A DNA stretch of 64,000 nt from Mycteria americana (taxonomy: Eukaryota > Chordata > Aves > Ciconiiformes > Ciconiidae), in contig NW_027445653.1 in NCBI RefSeq assembly GCF_035582795.1, positions 124,001 to 188,000 on the forward strand. Direction: 5' to 3'. A program made the translations under genes and the position numbers. Each line of letters opens with the position of its first letter. Within the stretch, counting starts at the first letter, position 1. Shown in pieces: positions 10,887-22,330 of this stretch. The notes under the pieces are model-generated. The model had not been told where the DNA came from. It was given only the letters and a program-made list of their open reading frames with translations, and did not search any database.

Positions 10887-11215
10887 ACAGTCTGGCTGGA
10901 TTGCAGCCTTACCTCACCCAGGGAGTTCTTCAGGGGTCCCTTGTGTTCCTGGAGATTGGCACAAGGTCCTGCAGAGTCCCCTCAGGCAGCAAACTCCTCT
11001 CTTGCAAGGCTGGCATGGCCCAGGCATGTTTTCCTCTGGCCTTGGGGACTGCAGGGTTTGTTGTCTTCATGAACATCGCATTTCATCCTTACGTTGCCAC
11101 CTGCCATTCTTCCCAGCATGTCTGTGCTCTGAAGCAAAGCCTTTGCATACGTGGGGTGCTGGGTGCTTGGTTCCAGTTTTGTCCATGAGAAGTCTTTGCT
11201 GAGCTGATGCAACCC
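10887..11215 (+). pseudogene. Decayed olfactory receptor relic, non-OR14 type
   Basis: The plus-strand frame from 10901 reads FLEIG at 10946, as in the TM2 start FLEICYTS of OR6/OR10-type receptors. LALGTAGFVVFMNIAF follows in the place of TM3, then FHPYVATCHSSQHVCALKQSLC, which lines up with the FDRYVAICHPLQY region after TM3. The Asp and Arg of DRY are gone, TM1 is not recognisable, and the frame stops at 11188 before TM5. Related relics lie at 30830-31146 and 42200-42480. It is divergent in orientation from OR-2. The assignment rests on motif order, so it is firm for OR origin and weak for the exact family. Confidence 0.6.
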
Positions 11216-12383
11216 GAGGTTGAGGTGGCTGAGAAATCGTCATATGGAAACGTCTCATGATCCTCCTAAGCACCTTCCTTGGTCATAGGCCAGCTGGGAA
11301 GTGGGAGATGGAAAGGGGCTCAGCAGCAGTGATCCCTGGCTGGCTGGGTCTGCTTCTCACCCTTCCCAGCATGGCCACTGCAGGGTCACCCCATGGCCCC
11401 AGGGCACCACAGCCCCCTCGCTCTGCAGAGCAGCACCGCCAGCTCAGGGCCCCGTGGGGAGCATGGTCAGGGGTGCAGGAACGGCCAGCCAGGCCAGCAT
11501 GGACACACTCACCTGGGGAAAGGCTCTCTGGGGAGAAGGGATGTCCAGGGAGAAGAGCAGGGCACCATGGCCGTGGAGGGGAGAAATAAAAAGAGCATCC
11601 CGTTCCTGTGTGTCCAGCTGGGGCAGGCTGCTGTGCTTCTGGGGCAGCCAGAGCTACAAGAGGAGCTCCAGGGCCAGGACCCTAATGCTGTCCTGGGGAG
11701 CAGGACTGGACCAGGGAGGAAGCAGGCTGCTGGTGGTGGGGACCTCCTGAGCATGACAGCAGGAGGGACACTGTCACAGACCTGCAGCTTGCCATTAACA
11801 TCCCCTGGACAACCACCACTGCGATGTGCTGCCTTGCACCTAGGTCCCCGTGTCCGTTCCTCATGCCGTGGGTTCCTCGAGTCGAGTGCAGAGCAGGATG
11901 ATGCAGCGCGGGGCTGCGGTGCCTCCCACCCTCTGGGAATGGCAGCAGGAAGCCAGACAGACACTAAGACTGCTGCAATGCACTGCCCCTGCGTGTGCAA
12001 GGGAAGGACTCCAGCCTCTGATCATCCCTGTGTGTGCGAGCAGTGAGTGAGGCCAGCTCACGTGTGGACACCTCACACAGCCCTGACATGGCTCTGCTGG
12101 ACTCCAAGAGCAAAGGCCACCATCCCAGTCGCATTGATCTCACCTGCCCCAGGTTGCTGTCTGCTAGGTCAGGAACCTGTCTACTAGGTCCACGTCTATC
12201 AGGTCACCCTCCCCTGTCTTTTTCGGTCATTCTATACAACACCAACAAAAAAATGCATCTTACCCTGAAATCAAATTCATGATTTTGATTTGGAAAAAAA
12301 TCAAAAGTATAAATGATAAAATCAAGAACCATCCCAATGGGAGCCCAAAGCCATTTATTCTCCAGGCTGAACTAGCTGATCAA
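11216..12383. repeat. Duplicated flank; no gene
   Basis: 11340-11500 resembles the OR-5 3' flank (44130-44240) in reverse complement. 11840-12140 is a third copy of the block at 37070-37400, which itself is the inverse of 1-320. Open frames here (for example 11393-12046) are not shared by the copies. Nothing else is recognised. Confidence 0.55.
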
Positions 12384-12848
12384 GTGGACACATCCATTGG
12401 AGAAAACCATCTCCCTGGAAATGATCTCCTCTGGAGGGGTTTTCTGTGCTGTTGGCTATAAAGTGGTGTAAGGCTCCCCTGGTCAGACTTAGTCATCCAG
12501 TTGTTAAAAAATGGGGCCAAATGAATCTGTATAAATATAGAGGTAAGCAGCCCAGTGACATGACACAGTCCTTGTCTACCTTCCCATTCGTACTTCTCAA
12601 ACGTGAGCTTTCTCTCCAGGCTCTGAGTGTGAACCCAAGCGCAGAAAGCACAAAACGACTTTTTTTTTCTGCAAATGAAAAATAGCCATCTGCGCATGAT
12701 ATGTTCTGTTATTCCTAATGGTTGAGCTATCCAACCCTTCAGCCAGATAGTTGTATTCTGCTTCCACAGCTTTATAGCCAATAGCACAAATAACCCCTCC
12801 AGTGGAGACTGTCTCCAAGGACATGGTTTTCTCAAATGGAAGTGTCCA
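12384..12848. repeat. Element with 81-bp inverted arms
   Basis: Left arm 12384-12464 and right arm 12768-12848 are imperfect inverted repeats (both begin TGGACA reading inward and end at GGCTATAAAG). Read outside-in, both arms keep the same open frame: KWT.P.EKT.SLE..S.GGV.CA.GYK. The right arm continues on the minus strand into a longer open frame (within 12597-12824). No transposase motif or target-site duplication is evident. It could be a fold-back element or a small inverted duplication of an unknown coding exon. Confidence 0.5.
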
Positions 12849-14362
12849 TTTCTTTCAGAAAAGTCCTAAGGAGGGATGAGCCTAAGAAATCTGCCTTTTA
12901 GATAAAGGCGTCCTTCAGTGGCTACAAAGGAAGCAGAAACTACTCCCTTACATCTACACATTGCAGGTGTTCAAACTGAATCCTAATGAACATTTTAATA
13001 AGTAAAAAGTGTTGTTCTGTCTTCTTTGATCTTTGAACTTAACCTGCTTCATCATGCTAGCCCCGTGCTGGAGCTCATTCTCACGTTTAGCTCTCTTACC
13101 CACTAAGCAGGTGCTCATGTTGGGGTTTGAAGGAGGAGAAGGACAACATCCTTGACAGAGGAGGAAACAGCCCCGAGAGGCTGAATCGTGACTGAACCCC
13201 GGGACAGTAGCTAAGGAAGGCTTACACTGAGCTCAGGAGAGTGGCTTGTGGAAGTCGGTGATGGCTGACATTCACTGGGTCACCAAGGAGATGGGATTCT
13301 GGGATCCCTGGCTCCTGAAGTTCTGAAGACTCAATGCACATACCAGTCACACACATAATGGGACTAATACTGGCAAAGCCAGGGATAGTGAGACCTACCC
13401 CAAGTGCTGCATTCCATCATGCCCACATGCCCCAGAGAAGAATCACTCCCTTGGGATTAAGAAGTCACTTCTTTCCCTTTGCACTCTGCTGCTAGGCTTT
13501 AGAGGTGTCATTTCCCAATCACGCAGAAACTAGCAGGCAAAAGAAGACCAGAAAAGTGCTTTGGGAGTGGGATGCCTAATGCGTCATCTCTCCCATGTCA
13601 ATGTTCTAGGGGTCAATTATCTGTTCATGAAGGTAAAGTCTAAAAAGGCACATTGTGATGCAGAAGTTTGTAGTTCTTAATGGAGGGCTTTTAAAGTGCC
13701 ATTAAACATGGTGCTCAACTGGAAGTGGTAGCCATCAGTACTAAGGCTGGCTTCTGTGATTTTCACATGCAGACAGCAGCCCCCAAAACCAGACAAACAC
13801 ACAAAGATGAGAAGGGATAGATTTCACTGCTTCTTCCTAAAAGGTGATTTTTGCCTCTGCCTCTTGCAACAGAGTCCAGAGATCAGACTCAAATGAAGGA
13901 ACACATCGGAAGTTCCCCAGTACCACAGGAAGCTGATGCCTGATGTACCCAGTGCTGTTGTTTCCCTTTCCCTTAGGAAATGACAGAGATATTCTTCTCT
14001 GTTTTCTTCACCATTTTTTTTTTCTGGTTTTACTGCCTGGAAACACAAGAGGAGCCCTGATAATTCATATGCATGCTTCCAAAAAAAGCAGATGGGCATT
14101 ACTCATGCATTCATCTTAGAAGCACAGTGTGAATAGAGTGAATTGTCCTAGGGAATTGCCTCGTGCTCTGCTGTCACTAGAAAATCAAAACTAAAAGCCT
14201 GACAAGGTGATACTAAGATGCTTGTTTGGCCACCCCACTTTTGCTGCCTCTGTACCCAAATTTCTTGGTCTGTTGTTTTTTTTACATGACATTACCATGG
14301 GAATCTGAACTTGATACGATGTTAAGGTGGTAGTTAGACAGGTGTTGGTATTTCTACACCAA
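12849..14362. other. Apparently unique sequence; nothing recognised
   Basis: This stretch is missing from the OR-6 copy of the block. No open frame above 91 codons, no repeat and no motif that I recognise. Confidence 0.5.
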
Positions 14363-14412
14363 TTAGGGTTAGGCTAGGTTGGGATTAGGTTAGGGTGAGG
14401 GTTAGTGTCAGG
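14363..14412 (+). repeat. Degenerate telomere-like TTAGGG tract
   Basis: About 50 bases of imperfect TTAGGG/TTAGG words, with GGGTTAGG and GGTTAGGG repeated. It lies about 220 bp left of 14635, where homology to the OR-6 block resumes. Could be an interstitial telomeric remnant or chance G-rich sequence. Confidence 0.5.
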
Positions 14413-14634
14413 GTTTGCCTTATGGTTTACTGGCCTTGCGGCAGAAGATTGTCACCACCTCACTGGTCACACCACTCGAGTGAACCTTGTTCTTGCCTGT
14501 GGATCAGGGTCTCTAAGCCACTGCTCGATCCCGTCCTTGTGCCACACAGGACAAGGGAGAGGGCTGTGACCATGGTTCAGCAACACCGAGGCACTGAAGG
14601 CCAATTTGAGTCCAGTTCTGGGTTACTGTCATTC

Positions 14635-15333
14635 TCAGATCAATACCGTGAATGTGGCCAGTCCATGTAACACACTCGTCTATCAGGTTTGGGGTAACTG
14701 GGCCTCCATTTTTTCCAGCAGAGGTGGGCACTACCTGGGTCCATGAACAAACAGGTGTACCTGGGCCACAGATTTAGGACAAGGCACTTTGGCTAAGCTA
14801 GCCCAGTGCTTTAAAGTTACTGAGAGGTTCACCACCCCATTCCGTATGTGGCAATTAATATATCAGGTTTCTCCAGTATCCTCAGATGAGGATGTCCTCA
14901 TCCTGCTGGACCAGCTGATGAAGTATAGACTAGAGAAGTACACGGTGAGGTGGACTGAAGACTGAACTGCTGGGATCAAGGGGTTGTGACTGTGGCATGA
15001 AGTTCAGCCAGAGTCCAGCAAACAGCGGTGTACGCCAGGGGTCAACAGTGAGTCCAGTTCTCTTCAACACCTTCATTAATGATCTGGATGACGGGGCAGA
15101 GTGCAGTCTCAGCAAGTCTGATGATGATACGGAACTGGGAGGAATGACTGGTGTGCTGCTGTTTGGAGGGACCTGGACAGGCTGGAGAAATGGGCTGAAA
15201 GGAACCTCAGGTTCATCCAAAGGAAGTGCAAAGTCCTGCTCCGGTACCATGCCCCAGGATATTTTGGGGCTGACTGGCTAGAGGGAAACTGCAGAGAAGG
15301 ACCTGGGACACCAAGCTGAACAGGAGCCGGGGC
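14635..15333 (+). mobile_element. Old CR1 LINE fragment, reverse transcriptase part (copy A)
   Basis: From about 14880 the plus strand follows the CR1 reverse transcriptase: a GV.QGS motif, then [20 protein letters not shown] and a DDDTEL segment in place of the FADDTKL active-site block, then the RWAE-like region up to the LTR. Frameshifts break it; relative to 55870-56327 it lacks four bases near 14958. It is more diverged than the CR1 at 19341-22400. The first 240 bases (14635-14880) are shared with 55625-55870 and are unassigned. Confidence 0.7.
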
Positions 15334-15896
15334 TGTGGATTAGCCCCAGTCGGCAATTAAGTACCACACAGCCGCTCGCTCAGCCTGGCCCCGCGGTGGG
15401 ATGGGAGAGAGAATCGAAAGAGCAAAAGTAAGAAAACTCGTGGGTTGACATAAGAACAGTTTAATAATTGGAACAACAACAACAAAAAAAATTAATGAGA
15501 AGGGAAACAACAAGAGAGTGAGAGAGGAACAAAACCCCGGAAAAAACAAGTGATAGAACCGCTCACCACCCACCGACTGATGCCCAGCCAGTCCCTGAGC
15601 TGTGATCACTGCCCCCCCGGCCAACTCCCCCAGTTTCTATACTGAGCATGACATCATATGCAATGGAATACCCTTTGACCAGTTTGGATCAACTCTCTTG
15701 GCTCTGCCCCCTCCCAGTTTCTTGTGCACCTGGCAGAGCAGGGGAAGCTGAAAAGTCCTCGACTGGTGTAAACATTACTTAGCCACAACTAAAACATCAG
15801 TGTGCTATCAACATTATTCTCATCCTAAATCCAAAACGCAGCACTATATTAGTTACTAGGAAGAAAATTAACTCTATCCCAGTAGAAACCAGGACA
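15334..15896 (-). mobile_element. Solo LTR of an avian endogenous retrovirus (copy A)
   Basis: Minus-strand element starting TGTCCTGGTTT and ending AATCCACA. It is the same family as 56328-56960, 41325-41848 and 62110-62550. A TATA-like element and a decayed CRE (TGACATCA) lie near 15638-15655. An AAC-rich stretch is at 15471-15490. No internal retroviral sequence adjoins it and I found no convincing target-site duplication. Its presence at the same place in both blocks shows that it inserted before the block was duplicated. Confidence 0.75.
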
Positions 15897-16514
15897 AAAG
15901 AGAGCTGTGAAAAGGTCCTCCTGAAAGGACCAGAACAGTGGGGAAACCCCAGAAGCTGTGTGAGGGCACAGCTAGGGACCTCCCAAAGGCTCTCCTGGAG
16001 GGCTGCAAAACCAGGAGGGCCAAAGGCAGACAAATGGGATGGATCTAGCTGGGATGCTTTGAGAGGGAGCAGTGTGGCAACCATGAAGAAAGCTGCAGTG
16101 TGGGAGGGAAAAGAGAGCAATGCCAAGATCCCCGAAGGAAATCCACTGTCCATCTGGTGCCCTGACCCACCTCCCCAGAGTTACCTTAGTCCTACGAGGC
16201 AGACTCTGTGGTCCCACAGAACCCTCCTGCTTGCTGCCGGCCCCCCACTGACTGAAAAAGGAATGAGCATATCATGGTGCCGGTGAGGAAGAAGCCCCTT
16301 CTCCAATTTTCACATCAGAGTGCCTGGAGAAAGAGTGATCTCTGTTTAGGGCTGTTCTTGCAGCCTCCTCTGGGGTTCAGGCATTTTCTTGGAGCGGTTT
16401 CTCCAACAGAGAGAAGACATAACTAAGGCTACAAATGTGAAATTCAATTGGTGTCTTCCCACCAGGTCTGCCCCTGTCGAAGCAAGACCTCATCTTTATA
16501 TCCCCTATGGCCTG
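15897..16514. repeat. Block A spacer, duplicated at 56961-57589
   Basis: Nearly identical to the OR-6 block. Open frames on both strands (15797-16153 minus, 15960-16286 plus) are kept in both copies only because the duplication is recent. I recognise no product. Confidence 0.55.
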
Positions 16515-16810
16515 CATTTCACACAATCATAGAATCTTAAAATGGTTGGGATTGGCAGGGACCTTAAATATCACCTAGTGCTATCTCCCGTGCCATGGGC
16601 AGGGATATCTTCCACTAGATCAGGCTGCTCAAAGACACTTCCAACCTGGCCTTAAACAATTCCAGTGAGGGGCAATCCACAATTACTCTGGGCAACTTTT
16701 CCAGGGTCTCATCACCCTCACAGTAAAGAATTTCTTCCTAAAAGCTAATCTAAATCTACCCCCCATCAGTTTAAAACCATTAGCCCTGTGATGGATGCAC
16801 TCAACCCCTT
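16515..16810 (-). mobile_element. CR1 LINE 3' end fragment (copy A)
   Basis: Minus-strand CR1 3' region, beginning on the plus strand at the ATCATAGAATC terminal word and running through the segment complementary to the ORF2 C-terminus (LPRE..ESL-like). Truncated at its 5' side. Copied at 57590-57890. Confidence 0.75.
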
Positions 16811-17769
16811 AACCAAACCTGCAGTAGTTTGGTTCAGGCTCCAAAAGAGGTAAAGGCCTGATCTTAAACAGGGCCCAGAACTTCTCTAGTTCCAATCTGT
16901 TCTCTGAAAACCCACAAAGGAGCAGAGTGACACAGTGAGCATCGATGCCTGTGAGCGTGGAACACTGATCATGTGATTAATACATGAATAGCAGGTGGCT
17001 TTTCCAAGACTCATTTATCAAGGAACACAGAAAGCTGTGGGTACAAGGACTCTCATGCATACCTTTCCCATCACATGTCATTTGACTACAAGCCAACTGC
17101 TTTATTCCATAAATGTGACAGCCTCAGTGAGCCTTCTCTGAGCTCTCCCTGCTAGGCAGCGTGGCTGCACGGCGGTGATCTCTCCTTGAGCTGGGACACC
17201 TCACAAGGTTGATCCTCCAGGCAGAGAGACCTCTTACCAACAGCAGATCTTTGCTAAGTGACCGACAGCATGCTGAATTAATACTCATGAAACATTACTA
17301 ATCCATGTAGTTATTAAATGTTAATTACTATAAAGTTTGTATAGGTAATTCCATTAGACATAAACCATTGTCCAAGTCTGAGACTAAGATTGGACCCGGC
17401 CGTACCTAAGCTCGATCAGGAGTTTAGAAAGCAGGAGGGTCCAGATGAACCTTGTGACTCAGCCGAAGGGTCTTTCTTACCCTTTCCACTCTGGTCTCTG
17501 TGTGAATCATTCTAACTCGATTCTCACTCGAGTTTCCTGTGTATGTTTCTTCCAAGCAGTAATTAATAAAGTGAAGCTTACCACCAAACTTATTGAACTG
17601 TGGTAAACCACTGTTAAACTTTGTTAAATTCCATCAAATTTATTGAATTTGAATGGATTTTATATTTATTGAATTTATTGAACCCTGTCAAATTATTCTT
17701 CTACCTCAATACAACATATTGCTGCTTCTCTCTTTGCAGTGAGGGGCATTCCACTCTTTCACGACACTC
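16811..17769. repeat. Block A spacer before the satellite
   Basis: No gene. Matches 57891-58790 closely. Contains AT-rich stretches around 17280-17360 and 17570-17700, the latter with repeated TTATTGAA words. Confidence 0.55.
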
Positions 17770-19310
17770 CAGCACAGGCCAACACACTCCTGGAGGTACC
17801 GGGGAGGAGGCTCAGGGAGCTACCAGACATGGACCTGCCTTCCACATGAAGAAAACTCTTCAACAACTTACCTGGGAGGATTATTGGGCTACTACGCAAG
17901 ACTTCAGATGTCTCCAGAAGGAGTGAATACACTATTGGTGATGCCTAGGAGGACTCGTGGGGAGCTGCCAGGCATGGACCTGCCTCCACCATGGACAAAA
18001 CAAACTAACTACCTAGGAGGAGGTTGGGGCTGCTACCCATGACTTCAGCTGTCTCCACATGAAACCAAAACACTCTTGGAGATGCCTGAGAGGAGTCCAG
18101 AGAGATGTCGGGCATTGACCTGCCTTCAACATGAAGAAAGCTCTTCAAGTAACTAACTAGGAGGACTCTGGGGCTGCTACCGGAGCCTTCAGCTATATCC
18201 AAGGAAGGCCAAAAAGCTCCTAAGGTGCCTGGGAAGAGTCCCAGAAATCTACATGGCATGGATCGTCCCCCAGCATTGACAAAACTCCTTGGATGGATTC
18301 CATGGGAGAGTCTGGGGCTGCTACCTATGAAATTCATCTCTGTCCAGGGGAGGCCAAAACACTCCTGGAGCTGTCTGGGAGGAATCCAGGGACCCACTGG
18401 ACTTGGAGCTTCCTCCAACATGTTACAAAGCGCTTCGGGTAGCTACCTGGGAGGAGTCTGGGGCCGCTACCTGGGAATTCATCCATCTCCTGAAAAGGCA
18501 AAAACACTCCTGGAGCTGCCTGGCAGAGGTCCGGGGGAACTATGGACCATTGACCTTCCTCCAACATTGACAAAACACCTTGGCTAGCAACGTTAAAGGA
18601 TTCTGGGGCTGCTACCTGGGAGTTCATCCATCTCCAGAGGAGGCCAAAGGACTCATGGAGATGCCTTGGATGAGTCCCGGGGAGCTTCTGGGCACGCACG
18701 TTGAGTGCTAAAGGAGGAAAATTTTTCATGTAACTATCGAGGAGGAGTCTGTTGCTGCCACCCAGGAAATTCAGCCATTTCCAGGGAACGTCAAAACACT
18801 CCCAAGCTGACTTAGAGGAGTCCCGCAAGGTACAGAGCATGGGCCTGCCTCCAACATTGGTAAAACTCCTTGGGTGGATTCCTTGGAGGAGTCTGGGGCT
18901 GCTACCTGCAAAATTGCACTGTCTCCAGGGCAGGGTAAAACATTCCAGAGCTGCCTGGGAGGAGTCCAAAGGAGCATACACAGTGCTGAGGTGCTACCTG
19001 GCAATTCACCAGTCTGTAGATATAACCCATATACTCCTGGAGATGTCTCGGAGGAGCCTCACAGAGCTACTGGGCATGGACCTGACTCCAGCATACACAA
19101 AACACCTTGGGTAGCCACCTTGGAAAACGCTGGGACAGCTCCCTGCGAGATTCAGCTGTGTCCAGGGGAGGCCAAAACGTTCTGCAGATTCCTCAGAGGA
19201 TTCCCGAGGAGCTACGGGGTGTGGACCTGCCTCCAACACAAAGAAAAGTCTTCAACAAACTAGGAAATTGGTGATGCTGTGACCTGGGACTTTAGCTGTC
19301 TGTAAAGAAA
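17770..19310. repeat. Satellite array, about 146-bp unit (copy A)
   Basis: About ten degenerate units. Landmarks of each unit on the plus strand are GGAGTCTGGGGCTGCTACC, a CCAAAACACTCCTGGAG-like segment, CCTGGGAGGAGTCCC and GGCATGGACCTGCCTCCAACA. The distance between successive CTGGGAGGAG boxes, measured at 18229, 18375, 18520, 18665, 18811 and 18955, is 144-146 bases; the next unit (19047) is short at 92. Long minus-strand open frames (for example 18334-18981) arise from unit composition and change phase from unit to unit, so no protein is called. Confidence 0.85.
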
Positions 19311-19436
19311 ATGAAAATGCTACAGCAGATGTATGGGAAAAGTCACAGAATCACAGAATCACAGAATCATATAGGTTGGAAAAGACCTTTAAGATCATCG
19401 AGTCCAACCATAAACCTAACACTGCCAAAACCACCA

Positions 19437-21076
19437 CTACACCATGTCTCTAAGCACCTCATCCAAACGTCCTTTAAATACCTCCAGGGATGGCGACTCA
19501 ACCACTTCCCTGGGCAGCCTGTTCCAATGCTTGATAACCCTCTCGGTGAAGAAAAATTTCCTAATATCCAGTCTAAACCTCCCCTGGTGCAACCTGAGGC
19601 CATTTCCTCTTGTCCTATCACTTGTTACCTGGGAGAAGAGACTGCCCCCCACCTCTCTACAACCTCCTTTCAGGTAGTTGAAGAGAGCGATAAGGTCTCC
19701 CCTCAGCCTCCTTTTCTCCAGGCTAAACAGTCCCAGCTCCCTCAGCCGCTCCCCATCAGCCTTGTGCTCCAGATCCTTCACCAGCTTCGTTGCCCTTCTC
19801 TGCACACGCTCCAGCACCTCAATGTCTCTCTTGTAGTGGGGGGCCCAAAACTGAACACAGCATTCGAGGTGCGGCCTCACCAGTGCCGAGTACAGGGGCA
19901 CAATCACTTCCCTAGTCCTGCTGGCCACACTATTTTTGATACAAGCCAGGATGCCATTGGCTTTAGTGGCTCCTGGGCACACTGCTGGCTCATATTCAGG
20001 CGGCTGTCAACCAACACCCCCAGGTCCTTCTCTGCCAGGCAGCTTTCCAGCCACTCTTCCCCAAGCCTGTAGCGTTGCATGGGGTTGCTGTGGCCCAAGT
20101 GCAGGACCTTGCACTTGGCCTTGTTACACCTCATACAATTGGCCCCAGCCCATCGATCCAGCCTGTCCAGGTCCCTCTGCAGAGCCTGCCTACCCTCCAG
20201 CAGATCAACACTCCCACACAACTTGGTGTGATCTGCAAACTTACTGAGAGTACACTCGATCCCTTCGTCCATATCATTGATAAAGATGTTAAACAGAACT
20301 GGCCCCAACACCAAGCCCTGGGGAACACCGCTTGTGACCGGCCGCCAACCGGAGTAAACTCCATTCACCCCCACTCTTTGGGCCTGGCCGTCCAGCCAGT
20401 TCTTTACCCAGCGAAGAGTACACCCGTCCAAGCCATGAGCAGCCAGTTTCTCCAGGAGAATGCTGTGGGAGACCGTGTCAAAGGCTTTACTGAAGTCTAG
20501 ATAGACAACATCCACAGCCTTTCCCTCATCCACTAGGCGGGTCACCTTGTCATAGAAGGAGATCAGGTTGGTCAAGCAGGACCTGCCTTTCCTGAACCCA
20601 TGCTGGCTGGGCTTGATCCCTTGGTTATTCTCTACATGCCGTGTGATAGCACTCAGGATGATCTGCTCCATCAGCTTCCCCGGCACCGAGGTCAGGCTGA
20701 CAGGCCTGTAGTTCCCCGGGTCCTCCTTCCGGCCCTTCTTGAAGATGGGTGTCACATTCGCTAATCTCCAGTCAGCAGGGACTTCCCCAGTTAGCCAGGA
20801 CTGCTGGGAAATGATGGAAAGGGGCTTAGTGAGCTCTTCTGCCAGCTCCTTCAACACTCTCGGGTGGATCTCACCAGGCCCCATAGACTTGTGAGTGTCT
20901 AAGTGGTGCAGCAGGTCACTCACCATTTCCCCCTGGATTATGGGTGCTCCAGTCTGGTCCCCATCCCTATCTTCAAACTCCAGGGGCTGGGTACCCATAG
21001 AACAGTCGGCCCTGCTAATAAAGACTGAGGCAAAGAAGGCATTAAGTACCTCAGCCTTTTCCTCATCCTTGGTCAC
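19437..21076 (-). pseudogene. CR1 ORF2 reverse transcriptase domain, catalytically damaged
   Basis: Reverse transcriptase domain that would copy CR1 RNA at a nicked target. The frame contains [40 protein letters not shown] (first catalytic Asp), [12 protein letters not shown] and FADHTKL. The last should be FADDTKL: the second catalytic aspartate is His (20228-20230), so polymerase activity should be lost. A frameshift at about 19970-19985 separates this part from the C-terminal frame that ends in [20 protein letters not shown]. The element is otherwise well preserved, which suggests a fairly young insertion. Confidence 0.9.
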
Positions 21077-21196
21077 TGTGATCCCTCCCCCATCTACTAG
21101 GGGCTGGAGATTCTCCTTACCTCTCCTTTTGCTGCTAATGTATTTGAAGAAGTGGTTTTTGTGTCTTTTATAGCAGCAGCCAGACTGAGCTCTAAC

Positions 21197-22330
21197 TCAG
21201 GCTTTGGCCCTTCTAGTTTTCTCCCTGCACAACCTCGCTACACCTTTGTAGTCCTCCTGAGTTGCCCGCCCCTTCTTCCAGAGGTCATAGACTCTCCTCT
21301 TTCTCCTGAGTTCGAGCCAGAGCTCTCTAGTCAGCCAGGCCGGTCTTCTTCCCCATCGGCTCGTCTTTCGGCACCTGGGGACAGCCCGCTCTTGTGCCTT
21401 TAGGACTTCCTCCTTAAAGAATGTCCAGCCTTCCTGGACCTCTTTGCCCATAAGGGCTGCCTCCCAGGGGACTCTCTCGACCAGTCTCCTAAACGGGCCG
21501 AAGTCCGCCCTCCGGAAGTCTAAGGTGGCAGTTTTGCTGACCCCCCTCGCCGCTTCTCCACGTATCAAAAACTCTATCATTTCATGATCACTCTGCCCAA
21601 GACAGCCTCCAGCCATCACATGGCTCACAAGTCCTTCTCTGTTGGTGAACAAGAGGTCCAGCGGGGCACCTTCCCTCGTTGGCTCACTCACCAGCTGTGT
21701 CAGGAAGTTATCTGCCACACGCTCCAGGAACCTCCTGGACTGTTTCCTCTCTGCTGTATTGTATTTCCAGCAGACATCCAGCAGGTTGAAGTCCCCCACA
21801 AGAACAAGGGCTGGCGATTGTGAGGCTTCTCCCAGCTGCTTATAGAATAGTTCGTCAGTCTCCTCATCCTGGTTGGGGGGTCTGTAACAGACTCCCACCA
21901 CAATATCTGCCTTGTTGGTCTTTCCCCTGATTCTTACCCATAGACACTCCACCCTATCATCACCATCATCAAGCTCTAAACTATCCAGACCCTCCCTGAC
22001 ATATAGGGCTACCCCACCACCTCTCCTGCCTCCCCTGTCCCTCCTGAAGAGTTTATAGCAATCCATCGCCACACTCCAGTTGTGCGAGTCCTCCCACCAC
22101 GTTTCCGTGATGGCAACCATATCATAGTTTTCCTGATGTACAATGGCTTCCAACTCCTCCTCCTTGTTGCCCATGCTGCGTGCATTGGTGTAGAGGCACT
22201 TCAGCTGGGCTGTCGTCCGTGTCTCCTTCATAGAAGAACACCCCTTGTGTGCTTTGAGGTGTTTCACTGGCATTTCCCTCTTGACTCCTAAAGTAGTAGC
22301 TGAACACCAGCATTCTTCTCTGCAAGGCAA
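21197..22330 (-). pseudogene. CR1 ORF2 endonuclease domain
   Basis: Apurinic/apyrimidinic-type endonuclease domain of CR1 ORF2. It starts near the ORF2 start and includes YTNARSMGNKEEELEAI, ITETWWEDSHNW, the DRGGRRGGGVALYVRE loop, GVCYRPPN, VGDFNLLDVCW and a catalytic-type SDHEMIEF. It ends at a single in-frame TGA (21197-21199) after RRAKA. The reverse transcriptase continues in the same frame beyond it, so this stop alone splits the polyprotein on this side; a CGA-to-TGA change would explain it. Confidence 0.9.

Noticed and set aside
11393-12046. 217-codon plus-strand frame
   Set aside because: Not conserved in the copies at 1-320 and 37060-37400; low-complexity composition.
18334-18981. 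215-codon minus-strand frame with repeated SSPRLL and HPRSF words
   Set aside because: Produced by the 146-bp satellite. Unit length is not a multiple of three and the phase wanders, so a repeat protein is unlikely.
19311-20072. 253-codon plus-strand frame
   Set aside because: Antisense of the CR1 3' region.
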